Notes under the pieces: generated by a model
What the model was told of the DNA's origin: nothing
Database searches by the model: none
Seen by the model: the letters and a program-made list of their open reading frames with translations, nothing else
In this document: positions 16,323-24,671 of the stretch, one piece after another
How the letters are laid out: the number at the start of each line of letters is the position of its first letter
How positions within the stretch are numbered: position 1 is the stretch's first letter
Translations under genes and position numbers: made by a program
Assembly: GCA_026417135.1 (NCBI GenBank)
Contig: JAOADV010000007.1
Coordinates: forward strand, 1-64,000
DNA length: 64,000 nucleotides
Reading direction: 5' to 3'
DNA from: Ignavibacteria bacterium
GTDB lineage: Bacteria > Bacteroidota > Ignavibacteria > Kapaibacteriales > UBA2268

Positions 16323-18617
16323 TCAAAAGCTGATTTTTAATCCAGCGTAGCTTGTGCGAGGTCTTGATGGCCCATACATATAGCCTGAATCTCGGTTAGG
16401 TCCGATGTCGAAATCTTTTTGAAATGAATTAAAAATGTTGTGTATCCCGAGATAAGTTTCGATTTGAGGAGATGATGAAATTGTATAGTTTAATTTTATT
16501 CCCAATTCAAAGAATTTCGGAGTTTTCTTTAAAACATCGCGTGCAACGAAGCCGGAATAATGTGGTATGAACATACTACCAGTATATATTCCCGAAATTG
16601 CGATAGAAAAGCTCTGCGAAGGGTAAATATTTGCTACAATGTAGGTGTATATATCTGGGGATTTGAAGATTTTTTTCGAATACTGTGGTTCGATTCCATA
16701 GTCTGGATCGCCCGAAGACCACTCAATTTCTTTGGAATATTCGGACTTTTGTGCAGTTAAACTTAATTTGAATTCAAGCAGTTTCGATATTTGCGACTGA
16801 ACTTCCAAATTCAAGCCTTGCACAATCGCAAGGTTTTCATTAACTCTCAAAAGTATTAAATTGTTGTTGTCGTCTCTTCCAATATTTTTTAATGTGAAGA
16901 CATCCTTTAAAATTGTTGCAAAAGCTTCGATTGAAAATGAAATTGGGATGCTTAATGCTTTTGTAAAGAAGTCTGTCGATAAAGAGAAAGAATTTGAATA
17001 TTCTGGTTTTAGGTTTTTGTCAACTAAAATTAAAAGTCCTTCGCCACCGACTTGTGTAATGTGTAAATCTTCGTCGAAGGTTTGGGGCGGGCGATAACCT
17101 GTCGAATACGCTACCCGAAGGTTTGTAAAGTTTGAAATTTTGTAAAGGAGATTGACGCGGGGTGAGAATATTAATTCTTTGATTTTGTTATGCTTTTCGA
17201 CTCGTGCACCGAAGACGATGTTCAAATCTTCGCTAATATTCCAATCGTCCTGAAAAAATACCCCATTTGAAAACGTTGTTTGGTCGATAGTTCTGTTATA
17301 AGCTGGAGCTTTATCGAGTATCCAATCGTTGTTGAATTCATATCCAGCTGAAATTATGTGGAACCCAAGTAAATTCTCGATTATATAGTCGAATTGTCCC
17401 CCAATAGCGAATGTTCTGTTATCGGTCGAACCGTAAGCGTTTAAGTCCCCTCCAGAACCATAGTAACTGTTTCTTGTAGTGTTTTGAAATCCAGCATTTA
17501 TTGTGAGTTTATTTAAATTTTGACCCCAGAACAGTTCATATTTTAACGTAATCAAATTAGAATGATGTGAAGCTTGCTCTGTAATGTTAGTTTGATGTGG
17601 TGGATTATTCAAGGAGTCCCCACCGCGAATTTTGTGATAAAGTGTTTGAAAAACCAGGCCAATTTTGCTTTTATGATTAGGTTTATAAAATAAGCGGGCC
17701 CCAGCAGTTTTAACATCTAATTTCCCTAATTCGGAAAATCCGTCGCCATTTGCGTCCCAATGTTTTCTTTCGCGAGTGTAACCAAAAAGAGAAGCCCCGA
17801 TATTTTGCTCGTTCGAGATAATGCTCCCGTTTAAGTTAATTGTGTTGTCGTTTGTTTTATTGTAAATCAGCCTTTGGGTAAAGTCAACATCGAAAGAGTT
17901 ATACGAAGGTTCTTTGGTAATTATGTTGACAATTCCAGCGATTGCATTCCCACCATATAATGAAGAACCACCTCGAATTACTTCGATTCTATCAATCATA
18001 TTCGATGGGATTTGTTCGAGCCCATAGACTCCGTTCAAAGAAGAAAAAATTGGATTGCCATCAATCAAGATTTGCGAGTAGCGACCGTCCAAGCCATTAA
18101 TACGAACTTGACTAAAACCACAGTTCTGACAGTTTAATTCTGTGCGAACTCCAGGCTGAAAATTCAAAGCCTCTTTGATATCCACGGAACTTGTCGATTG
18201 CATAATTTTACTTGTAACAACGGATACCTTTACTGGAACATCTTCGTAAATTTTTTCGGAGCGAGTTGCAGTTACAACAATGTCGGCAGTCTGAATTGGA
18301 GATTCTTCCATTTCAAATTTTAAAAATAGAGTTTTGTGAAGTTCTTTTTCGATTTCAAACTTATAGTAAATTGGCTTTAAGCCAACTCCCGTAATTAGGA
18401 GTTCGTATTTACCTTTTGGAATTTCTTTTATGTGAAATCTGCCGTGTTTGTCCGTAATTGCTCCAAGCGAAGTATTAAGAATTCGAACAGTAGCTCCAAC
18501 AATGGGTTGATTATCACCATTCTTTAATACAACAACTCCTTCGATACAGTTTTCGTGAGCGATTGAGTTAACTAATACAAGTGGAAATAAAACCCAGATA
18601 GCCCTAAAAAATTTCAT
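16323..18617 (-). CDS. TonB-dependent receptor with carboxypeptidase-regulatory-like domain
   Basis: 764 residues. A signal peptide (about 1-20) is followed by a CarboxypepD_reg-like domain (GVVVLKNGDNQPIVGATV, residues 27-105), a TonB box-like TADIVVTATRSEK, a plug domain (about 115-235, with RINGLDGRYSQILIDG and IERIEV-like IDRIEVIRGGSSLYG), and a 22-strand barrel ending in YAGLKISF. It imports a bulky ligand over the outer membrane with TonB energy. The plug carries a C-x2-C pair (NCQNCGFSQ), found in a TonB-receptor subgroup often near metal genes, but no metal or cobalamin genes are adjacent here and no riboswitch precedes it. Ligand unknown. Confidence 0.88.
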   Translation of the reverse strand: MKFFRAIWVLFPLVLVNSIAHENCIEGVVVLKNGDNQPIVGATVRILNTSLGAITDKHGRFHIKEIPKGKYELLITGVGLKPIYYKFEIEKELHKTLFLKFEMEESPIQTADIVVTATRSEKIYEDVPVKVSVVTSKIMQSTSSVDIKEALNFQPGVRTELNCQNCGFSQVRINGLDGRYSQILIDGNPIFSSLNGVYGLEQIPSNMIDRIEVIRGGSSLYGGNAIAGIVNIITKEPSYNSFDVDFTQRLIYNKTNDNTINLNGSIISNEQNIGASLFGYTRERKHWDANGDGFSELGKLDVKTAGARLFYKPNHKSKIGLVFQTLYHKIRGGDSLNNPPHQTNITEQASHHSNLITLKYELFWGQNLNKLTINAGFQNTTRNSYYGSGGDLNAYGSTDNRTFAIGGQFDYIIENLLGFHIISAGYEFNNDWILDKAPAYNRTIDQTTFSNGVFFQDDWNISEDLNIVFGARVEKHNKIKELIFSPRVNLLYKISNFTNLRVAYSTGYRPPQTFDEDLHITQVGGEGLLILVDKNLKPEYSNSFSLSTDFFTKALSIPISFSIEAFATILKDVFTLKNIGRDDNNNLILLRVNENLAIVQGLNLEVQSQISKLLEFKLSLTAQKSEYSKEIEWSSGDPDYGIEPQYSKKIFKSPDIYTYIVANIYPSQSFSIAISGIYTGSMFIPHYSGFVARDVLKKTPKFFELGIKLNYTISSSPQIETYLGIHNIFNSFQKDFDIGPNRDSGYMYGPSRPRTSYAGLKISF

Positions 18618-18879
18618 ATCGTCGATTTAAGAAGTTAAACATAACAATTTAATTTTTTAGATAACCAAAAATTTAATTTATTATCTTTGTAGATTATTTT
18701 TGTAATTATACTTAATTCTGTATTAAACTTGTTGTAATCTATTTTGAAATTAAACTAAATTACCTGCAAATTCTCTTAAGAAATTAATCTAAGCTCTGAG
18801 GTGAAAGATGATATGATTAAGTTTTTTTGTTGGAAGAACCAAAAATGGGTTTGCAATTTATATTAGAATTTGAGGACTT

Positions 18880-20007
18880 TTATTCTGAATTTTTCAGTTT
18901 TTCGTAGATAGATAGAATATTTTTTGCAAAATAATCCCAATTTGCCTTGCTTTTGTAAGTTTCAATCCCTTTCAAAAATTTTTCTTTTGATTCTTGAAAA
19001 AATTGCTCAATACTTTTTGCTAATCCGTTTGCAGAAGTTTCTTGGACAATTAGCCCTGTTCGAAATGGTTCTATCATCTCGGGCAAACCTCCCACATTTG
19101 TAGCGATTATCGGGAGGTCGAAATTGTAAGCTACACCTACAATTCCACTTTGGGTTGCAGTTTTGTATGGAAGAATACATACGTCGCTTGCAGAAAAAAA
19201 AGTAGGAACTTCCGCGTCGGGTATGTATCGAAGGAAAAGAGAAATTCTTTTTTCAATTTGTAGCTCATTGATAAGGTGTATGTATTTGTCTTTATTTTCG
19301 TATAGCTCTCCAGCTACGATTAGGTGGTAACTATCGTCGAGCTGGCTCATTGCCTCGATTAATATATCCAAACCTTTGTATTCGCGGATGAATCCAAAGA
19401 AAAGCAAAACCTTTTTATTTTTTTCGATGTTCAACATTTCCCGAGCTAATTCAGATGGAATTTTCTTTCCGAAATGGTCGTACAAAGGATGTAGCAGTCG
19501 GATGAAACGAGCATCTTTATTAATTTTGATTAGTTCGTTTTGAACTTGCTCGCTCATAACGATGAAATAGTGGTTTTGGCTAAGAAAAAATTTATTCAAG
19601 ATTTTTGAAAAAGGTATCTTTTCATGTGGTTCGATATTGTCGATTATTGAGATGTTATAACATTTCTTTTTGGTTCTTAAAAGGACAAAGCCAAGCGAAG
19701 GGGCAAAAAATGGCATCCAATATTTTGTTAAAACTATGTCTGGTTCGTACCGGTGAATTTCTTCGACAGTTTTCTGATAGCTTATTGGATTGATACTATC
19801 GAGAATTCTCAAGGAAGGGACAACTTCGACTTTTTCGCTACTTTGGACATATTGAGTTTCCCCGGGAAATAAAAAGTTTGGATATTGACGAGAAAAGTTA
19901 AAAGCTCGAACATTGCAAAGTTTCGATAACGCTCTGTAAAGGTTTGCATTAAATTGGGCTATTCCACCTCGATACGGATAAAAAGTAGAAACGTAAGCAA
20001 TTTTCAT
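18880..20007 (-). CDS. Glycosyltransferase, GT4-like
   Basis: 375 residues of GT-B fold. The N-terminal domain starts MKIAYVSTFYPYRGGIAQFN, with the glycine-rich acceptor loop; the C-terminal donor domain has LLFFGFIREYKGLDILIEAM and the E-x7-E type signature around VGVAYNFDLPIIATNVGGLPEMI. It transfers a sugar from a nucleotide donor to a cell-surface glycan or lipid; sugar and acceptor cannot be told. Divergent from the methyltransferase gene, and in a region with a second glycosyltransferase, so a surface-polysaccharide role is likely. Confidence 0.85.
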   Translation of the reverse strand: MKIAYVSTFYPYRGGIAQFNANLYRALSKLCNVRAFNFSRQYPNFLFPGETQYVQSSEKVEVVPSLRILDSINPISYQKTVEEIHRYEPDIVLTKYWMPFFAPSLGFVLLRTKKKCYNISIIDNIEPHEKIPFSKILNKFFLSQNHYFIVMSEQVQNELIKINKDARFIRLLHPLYDHFGKKIPSELAREMLNIEKNKKVLLFFGFIREYKGLDILIEAMSQLDDSYHLIVAGELYENKDKYIHLINELQIEKRISLFLRYIPDAEVPTFFSASDVCILPYKTATQSGIVGVAYNFDLPIIATNVGGLPEMIEPFRTGLIVQETSANGLAKSIEQFFQESKEKFLKGIETYKSKANWDYFAKNILSIYEKLKNSE

Positions 20008-20058
20008 AATGTCAAAATTAATAAATGGTTTAGACGTTTACATAAAAAATATTTTAGA

Positions 20059-20862
20059 ATGATGGAAATTAACGAAAAGCTTGAAAATCTTGATATTGAT
20101 ATATCTTACAAGTATTATTGGAGTTACCAATATTATTTGGGGAAGCATTATATCATTCCATTCTTTCGTTCCTTGAAAATCGAAATTGATGTTAATGTGT
20201 GTGAAATTGGTAGCGCCGAAGGTGGCGTTGCTTTTGCATTTGCCGAAGAAGGAGCTCTGTCCTGCCTTGCAACAGACATTGCTACGAATAGGCTCGAAGC
20301 GGGCGAAAGAATCGCCACACTGCTTAATCGAAAAATTGACTTTCGCTATCACGATATTTTGAACGATATAATTTCTCCAGAATGGTTCGAAAATTTTGGA
20401 ATTGTCATTCTTCGAGATGTTATTGAGCATTTAGACGATACTACGCTTGCCCTTGCTCAAATTTCGAAAATGTTGCGAAAAGGTGGCTACCTTTACGTAA
20501 CCTTTCCACCTTATTTTTCACCATTTGGTGGACATCAACATCTTTTAAATAATTTTTTTGGAAAATTCCCCTTTATTCATTGGCTTCCGATAAGTTTTTT
20601 TGAATTATTAATTAAGAATGGCAGACCAGCAGATGTAGCAGAAGTTCGTCGCTTGAAGAAAAATAAGTTTACAATAAATAAGTTTTTTTCGGCAGTTTTA
20701 AAGAGCGATTTTACCATTTTCGACCAAAGATACTTCCTTTTGCGTCCAGTTTACCAATTTAAATTTGGTTTGAAACCTATTCAACTGCCGAAGCCTTTCA
20801 CGAATGGATTTTTAAAAGAAATTTTACCAACCGAAGCTTCTTTTATCCTTCAAAAAAAGTAA
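20059..20862 (+). CDS. Class I SAM-dependent methyltransferase
   Basis: About 267 residues. Motif I NVCEIGSAEGGVAFAFAEEG, the acidic D in CLATDIATNRLEAG, and motif IV-like FGIVILRDVIEHLDD followed by MLRKGGYLYVTFPP are those of the Methyltransf_11/12 type. The substrate is unknown; the neighbouring glycosyltransferases suggest a glycan or lipid. The ORF track starts at 19954 inside the divergent gene; the first sound ATG is 20059 (or 20062 beside it), which leaves about 50 bp for promoters. It ends 10 nt before rlmB. Confidence 0.8.
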   Translation: MMEINEKLENLDIDISYKYYWSYQYYLGKHYIIPFFRSLKIEIDVNVCEIGSAEGGVAFAFAEEGALSCLATDIATNRLEAGERIATLLNRKIDFRYHDILNDIISPEWFENFGIVILRDVIEHLDDTTLALAQISKMLRKGGYLYVTFPPYFSPFGGHQHLLNNFFGKFPFIHWLPISFFELLIKNGRPADVAEVRRLKKNKFTINKFFSAVLKSDFTIFDQRYFLLRPVYQFKFGLKPIQLPKPFTNGFLKEILPTEASFILQKK

Positions 20863-20872
20863 TTCGAAACAA

Positions 20873-21649
20873 ATGGCTGAGAAATTGGAAAAGGATGTCG
20901 TAATCGTTGGGCGAAATTCAGTAATCGAAGCACTTCGTTCCGGCTTGAATATCGAAAAAATCTATGTTCGGTTTGGGATAAATGAAAAAGCAATTCAAAT
21001 GGTATTTGCATTATCGAAACAAAGCGGTATTCCAATTTCAGTTCTTGACAAGGAAAAGTTTTTTAGATTAGAAAAGGAAAACTCGGTTGAAAATAGAACA
21101 CAAGGAATTATAGCCATAGTTTCAAAAATTCAATATTTCGAGCTCGAAGAATTGATACGGAAATCCTACGAAGTAAACCCAACCCCAGTTTTAGTCCTTT
21201 TAGATAAGATACAAGACCCTCAGAATTTAGGAGCAGTTGCAAGGGTAATAGATGGAGCTGGTGCCGAAGGTTTAATTATTCCCCTTAGGAGTTCTGTCCC
21301 AGTAACCAGTTCAGCGATTCGTGCGAGTTCGGGAGCTTTACTTCATATACGAATCTGCAAGGTAGGTAGCTTAATATCGGCGATACAGAAATTAAAGGAC
21401 GAAGGGTTTTGGATTGTAGGTGCAAGCGAAAAAGCGGAAAGAGCATATTTCGAGTTGGATTACAATTTCCCATTGGTTTTAATCTTGGGTAGCGAAGGCT
21501 ATGGAATAAGTAAGTCTATCCTTAAGAATTGTGATTACTTTGTAAAAATTCCAATGCTTGGGGCTGTCCAATCATTAAATGTTTCCGTATCTGCTGGAAT
21601 TATTTTATACGAGGTCAGACGACAACGTGGTTTTTATCCTTCTGAGTAA
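20873..21649 (+). CDS. rlmB: SpoU/TrmH-family 2'-O-ribose methyltransferase, RlmB type
   Basis: 258 residues. An N-terminal substrate-binding domain (GRNSVIEALRSG) is followed by the SPOUT domain with motif 1 QDPQNLGAVARVIDGAG, motif 2 LVLILGSEGYGIS and motif 3 IPMLGAVQSLNVSVSAG, which form the trefoil-knot SAM site. RlmB methylates the 23S rRNA ribose at G2251 (E. coli numbering). A tRNA-modifying TrmH-family role cannot be ruled out. Its 3' end overlaps the convergent exporter gene by 35 bp. Confidence 0.88.
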   Translation: MAEKLEKDVVIVGRNSVIEALRSGLNIEKIYVRFGINEKAIQMVFALSKQSGIPISVLDKEKFFRLEKENSVENRTQGIIAIVSKIQYFELEELIRKSYEVNPTPVLVLLDKIQDPQNLGAVARVIDGAGAEGLIIPLRSSVPVTSSAIRASSGALLHIRICKVGSLISAIQKLKDEGFWIVGASEKAERAYFELDYNFPLVLILGSEGYGISKSILKNCDYFVKIPMLGAVQSLNVSVSAGIILYEVRRQRGFYPSE

Positions 21650-22493
21650 TGGTTACTCCTAAGATAACTAAGATACCACCGACAACAAAAAATGGGCTTA
21701 TTTGTTGTGAAAAAAATATCACAGATAAAATCGTGGTGAATATTGGTTGAAAATTGTTGAAAATTCCTACGTTGCTTGCTGGCAATCTTTTTAGAGCGTA
21801 ATACCAAATTAAATATGCTACTCCAGAAGTCATTATAGCAAGGTAAACTATTTGAGAAAGATGTATAACTTGAACTTGTGTTAAGTTGGAAAAATCTTTA
21901 TTAATTATTGAAAATGGTAAATAGAGTATAAGTCCAAGAATCATCGACATTCCAGTAGTATAAATACTTCCATATTTTAGAATTAATGGTTTACCATAAA
22001 CTGAATAAAAAGCCCAAGAAATACTAGCTGTAATGGCAATTAAGTTGCCAAGGAAAAATTCTGAACGTAACGAAACCCCTTTTTCGACAAGCACAATTGT
22101 TATTCCTATAAAAGCTATAATAACACCGAAAACTTTGCGAAGTTGTATTCTTTCCTTTAAAAAATAAGAAGCTACGACTAAAATGAATATTGGAGAAAGT
22201 GCGTAAGCAAGAGCAACGTTAGGTGGAGTCGTTAAGTTAATGGATGTGAAAAAAAGATATTGATTTAGTGGAATATTCAAAGCCCCTAAAATTAGGAATT
22301 TTGGGATATCTCTTTTCCCGATTTTTAACAATTTTCCATTTCTTGCAACTATGAGAATTAAAAAAAATATTGCTGCGAAGAAGCTCCTTAAAAGAAGAAT
22401 TGTTGTTGGGGGCAGTTCGAAGGTGAGATTTTTTGCAAAGATATGTGTTGTCGAAGAAATAAATTGTTGCAGAATTAAAAGAAAATATATCAT
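21615..22493 (-). CDS. EamA/DMT-family membrane transporter
   Basis: 292 residues with ten hydrophobic helices in two EamA repeats (residues about 5-135 and 150-285). Typical segments are the proline/glycine helix ends PPNVALAYALSPIFILVVASYFLKERI and LPASNVGIFNNFQPIFTTILSVIFFSQQ. Members export or exchange amino acids, nucleosides or other metabolites; specificity cannot be told. Its ATG overlaps the stop of the upstream glycosyltransferase (ATGA). Convergent with rlmB. Confidence 0.85.
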   Translation of the reverse strand: MIYFLLILQQFISSTTHIFAKNLTFELPPTTILLLRSFFAAIFFLILIVARNGKLLKIGKRDIPKFLILGALNIPLNQYLFFTSINLTTPPNVALAYALSPIFILVVASYFLKERIQLRKVFGVIIAFIGITIVLVEKGVSLRSEFFLGNLIAITASISWAFYSVYGKPLILKYGSIYTTGMSMILGLILYLPFSIINKDFSNLTQVQVIHLSQIVYLAIMTSGVAYLIWYYALKRLPASNVGIFNNFQPIFTTILSVIFFSQQISPFFVVGGILVILGVTITQKDKNHVVV

Positions 22494-23590
22494 CGGAATA
22501 AATTTTTAATTGTATCTGTCTGGTTTTCCCAAATAAATATTTTCGAAGCAAGCTCTAAATCTTTTGAGTAAATATGCCGATTTTTGTGGACATTTATGAA
22601 AATTTTTGCAAGATTTTCCGGCGTTTCATTTGGAGCGACAAGTTCCCCAATCCGATAATTCAAGAAAATTTGTTCGATTGCTGGTAATTTGGTTGCCACG
22701 ATAGGTATTTTTGCTTGGATGTACTCGAAAAGTTTGTTGGGTAAAGCAAGTTTGTACGATAGGGAAATTGGCTCGACAAGGCATAATCCAATATCGGCAA
22801 CCTTTGTATAGCATAAAAGTTTTTCGTATGGAATAAAGCCAAGAAAATAAACTCTTGAAGAAAGTTCGAGCATATTAGCTAGTTCTGCTAATCTTTCTTT
22901 GTATTGTCCATCGCCAATGAGTGCTAAATGTAAATTGTTATCGTACGTTAAAGCTTTTATGGACTGTTCCAAACCTCTTCCTTTAAGTAGAACACCTTGA
23001 TAAATCAATAGGATATTTTCATCCGAAAGATTTAAATCTTTTTTTAAGTTCTTTTCTTCGTCGAACTGGAATTTTCGAGGAAGGTTTTTTATAACCAAAT
23101 ACTCAACATTTCTGAATTTCGGGTATAAGATTTCTTTGTCGAGTTCCCCAGTAACAATTATTTTATCGACAAATTTAATATAATAACTTTCGAAATAGGA
23201 TAAAAACAATTGCTTTAAAGGTTTATTCGAAAGAGTTCCTAATGCTGAATATATTTCTCGCGAATCGTAAACAACAATTGAATTTTTCTTTTTCTTAAAG
23301 TATGCACCAATTGGTAATGAGTATAAATCTGAGCAAAGGACATATTTTGGTATAACTTTTCGTATGTTTTCTTTGGCTTTACTTACAAACTCATATAGGT
23401 TTTTGTAAAGCTTTCTCGTTTTGGGCAAAGTTATGGGAAAGTGGAGTAATCCATCGATTTCATTATCCAAAGAGATTACTGCTATCGTTTTTTCGAGTTT
23501 TCTTAATGTATGAATAAAGTTGTTGAGTCTTCCGTCGAATCTGACTTCGTTAAATGCTACGATTAGAATGTCGACATAGATTTGAGTCAT
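22490..23590 (-). CDS. Glycosyltransferase, GT4-like
   Basis: 366 residues, GT-B fold. The donor domain is clear: ILLIYQGVLLKGRGLEQSIKAL, then LHLALIGDGQYKERL, and the signature LALPNKLFEYIQAKIPIVATKLPAIEQI. The N-terminal domain is less typical (DILIVAFNEVRFDGRLNNF). It lies between the GNAT-like gene (2 nt upstream) and the EamA exporter (4-nt overlap), so the three are probably one transcript. Confidence 0.84.
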   Translation of the reverse strand: MTQIYVDILIVAFNEVRFDGRLNNFIHTLRKLEKTIAVISLDNEIDGLLHFPITLPKTRKLYKNLYEFVSKAKENIRKVIPKYVLCSDLYSLPIGAYFKKKKNSIVVYDSREIYSALGTLSNKPLKQLFLSYFESYYIKFVDKIIVTGELDKEILYPKFRNVEYLVIKNLPRKFQFDEEKNLKKDLNLSDENILLIYQGVLLKGRGLEQSIKALTYDNNLHLALIGDGQYKERLAELANMLELSSRVYFLGFIPYEKLLCYTKVADIGLCLVEPISLSYKLALPNKLFEYIQAKIPIVATKLPAIEQIFLNYRIGELVAPNETPENLAKIFINVHKNRHIYSKDLELASKIFIWENQTDTIKNLFR

Positions 23591-23592
23591 AA

Positions 23593-24576
23593 TTATTCGC
23601 GGAATTTGTAATGGAAAGTACTTCTAAGAATTCCGTACGAGTTGAATCTTTCTTTAAAGGAAATTAAGGAAAGCGCTGGTGTCATTGGATTTGGGGATTT
23701 TGTATCTTGCGAAACACCGATGTCGACCCATTCAAATCCATTTTCAATTGCCCAACGAACTGTCTCATACATAATTAAATAGATTGGTCTAAAATGTTCA
23801 TATTCGTAAAGTAGCATATTATAAAAACAAAGGACGACTTTGGGATTACAAACGAAAAGCAGTGAACCAGCAATTGGAGTTTCTTTGTAATAGACCATAT
23901 TTAGCAAGACATCGTCTGGCAACAAAGAGGAAAGGCGTAGCATATCCTCCAACGAATGTGTAGGCTTTGCGTTGTGTTTAGCTTTATTTTTAACTAAAAT
24001 TTGGTTGAATGTATAATAGTCGTTGCTTCTTTTTACGCTTATTTCCTCATTTCGCAGGATTTTTCGAATTGTTTTTCTCGCAGTCTTGTCGAAAAAAGAA
24101 ATGAAGTTTTCCGGGGTATCAAAATTTAAGTGAATTGCGTGGCTGATGTAATGAAGCTCGAAGTCGAACTTTCGGTAAAGCATTGCGTATTCAATATTCT
24201 GCGTGATAATTTTGTTATATATTATTGGTGGTGGTATAAGGAATATTTCTTTGAAGTTGTTTTTATCGAAGTAATCCATCATTGCATCTACGATTCGAAG
24301 ACATTTCTCGAAAGGTAGGTTTTCGGTAACGAGCGAGCCGTAGCTTGCTCCAACTGGAGACCAAAAAATACCTTTTTCAGTGATACCACCGGGCAAAACA
24401 GCAACAAGTCGATTATTTTCGAAAAACATAAGATGATGGAAATTGTACTTTCCAGTAGGGTGATAATCTAAGAAGGTTTGCAAATGGAAAATAGTTCCAT
24501 TATTAGAACTTCGGACAAATTTTTCCCATAGATGGCGGCAGTTTTCTTTATACTCGACAACTACAATTTCGGACAT
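23593..24576 (-). CDS. FemAB/GNAT-like acyltransferase
   Basis: About 327 residues. The pattern is that of the GNAT-fold FemAB/BioF2-like (Acetyltransf_6) group: SNNGTIFHLQTFLDYHP near the start, LPGGITEKGIFWSPVGASYGSLV, TARKTIRKILRNEEISVKRS in the middle, and PIYLIMYETVRWAIENGFEWVDIG near the end. Relatives transfer amino-acyl or acyl groups onto sugars or peptides during envelope synthesis. The ORF track begins at TTG 24588; ATG 24576 is preferred (MSEIVVVEYKENC). First gene of a three-gene unit with a glycosyltransferase and a DMT exporter. Confidence 0.75.
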   Translation of the reverse strand: MSEIVVVEYKENCRHLWEKFVRSSNNGTIFHLQTFLDYHPTGKYNFHHLMFFENNRLVAVLPGGITEKGIFWSPVGASYGSLVTENLPFEKCLRIVDAMMDYFDKNNFKEIFLIPPPIIYNKIITQNIEYAMLYRKFDFELHYISHAIHLNFDTPENFISFFDKTARKTIRKILRNEEISVKRSNDYYTFNQILVKNKAKHNAKPTHSLEDMLRLSSLLPDDVLLNMVYYKETPIAGSLLFVCNPKVVLCFYNMLLYEYEHFRPIYLIMYETVRWAIENGFEWVDIGVSQDTKSPNPMTPALSLISFKERFNSYGILRSTFHYKFRE

Positions 24577-24623
24577 TTGATTAAACAAAATTGCAAAATT
24601 ACAGATATTTCAATATAAAATAG

Positions 24624-24658
24624 CCCAAAGCCCCCAGTTTTAACTGGAGTACTTTGGG
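24624..24658 (-). terminator. Hairpin after the arylsulfotransferase-like operon
   Basis: Nested inverted repeat: outer CCCAAAG/CTTTGGG and inner CCAGT/ACTGG, 14 nt past the stop of the 24672 gene. On the minus strand it is followed by CTATTTTAT, U-rich but not a clean tract, so termination is likely but not certain. It also separates this operon from the GNAT-like gene downstream. Confidence 0.55.
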
Positions 24659-24671
24659 TAGGAGGGATGCC

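Noticed and set aside
18618-18879. Cobalamin riboswitch upstream of the TonB receptor
   Set aside because: I looked for the conserved box and its pairing and saw nothing like it; the region is plain AT-rich DNA.
19954-20058. 35-residue N-terminal extension of the methyltransferase
   Set aside because: It overlaps the start of the divergent glycosyltransferase and carries no family pattern.
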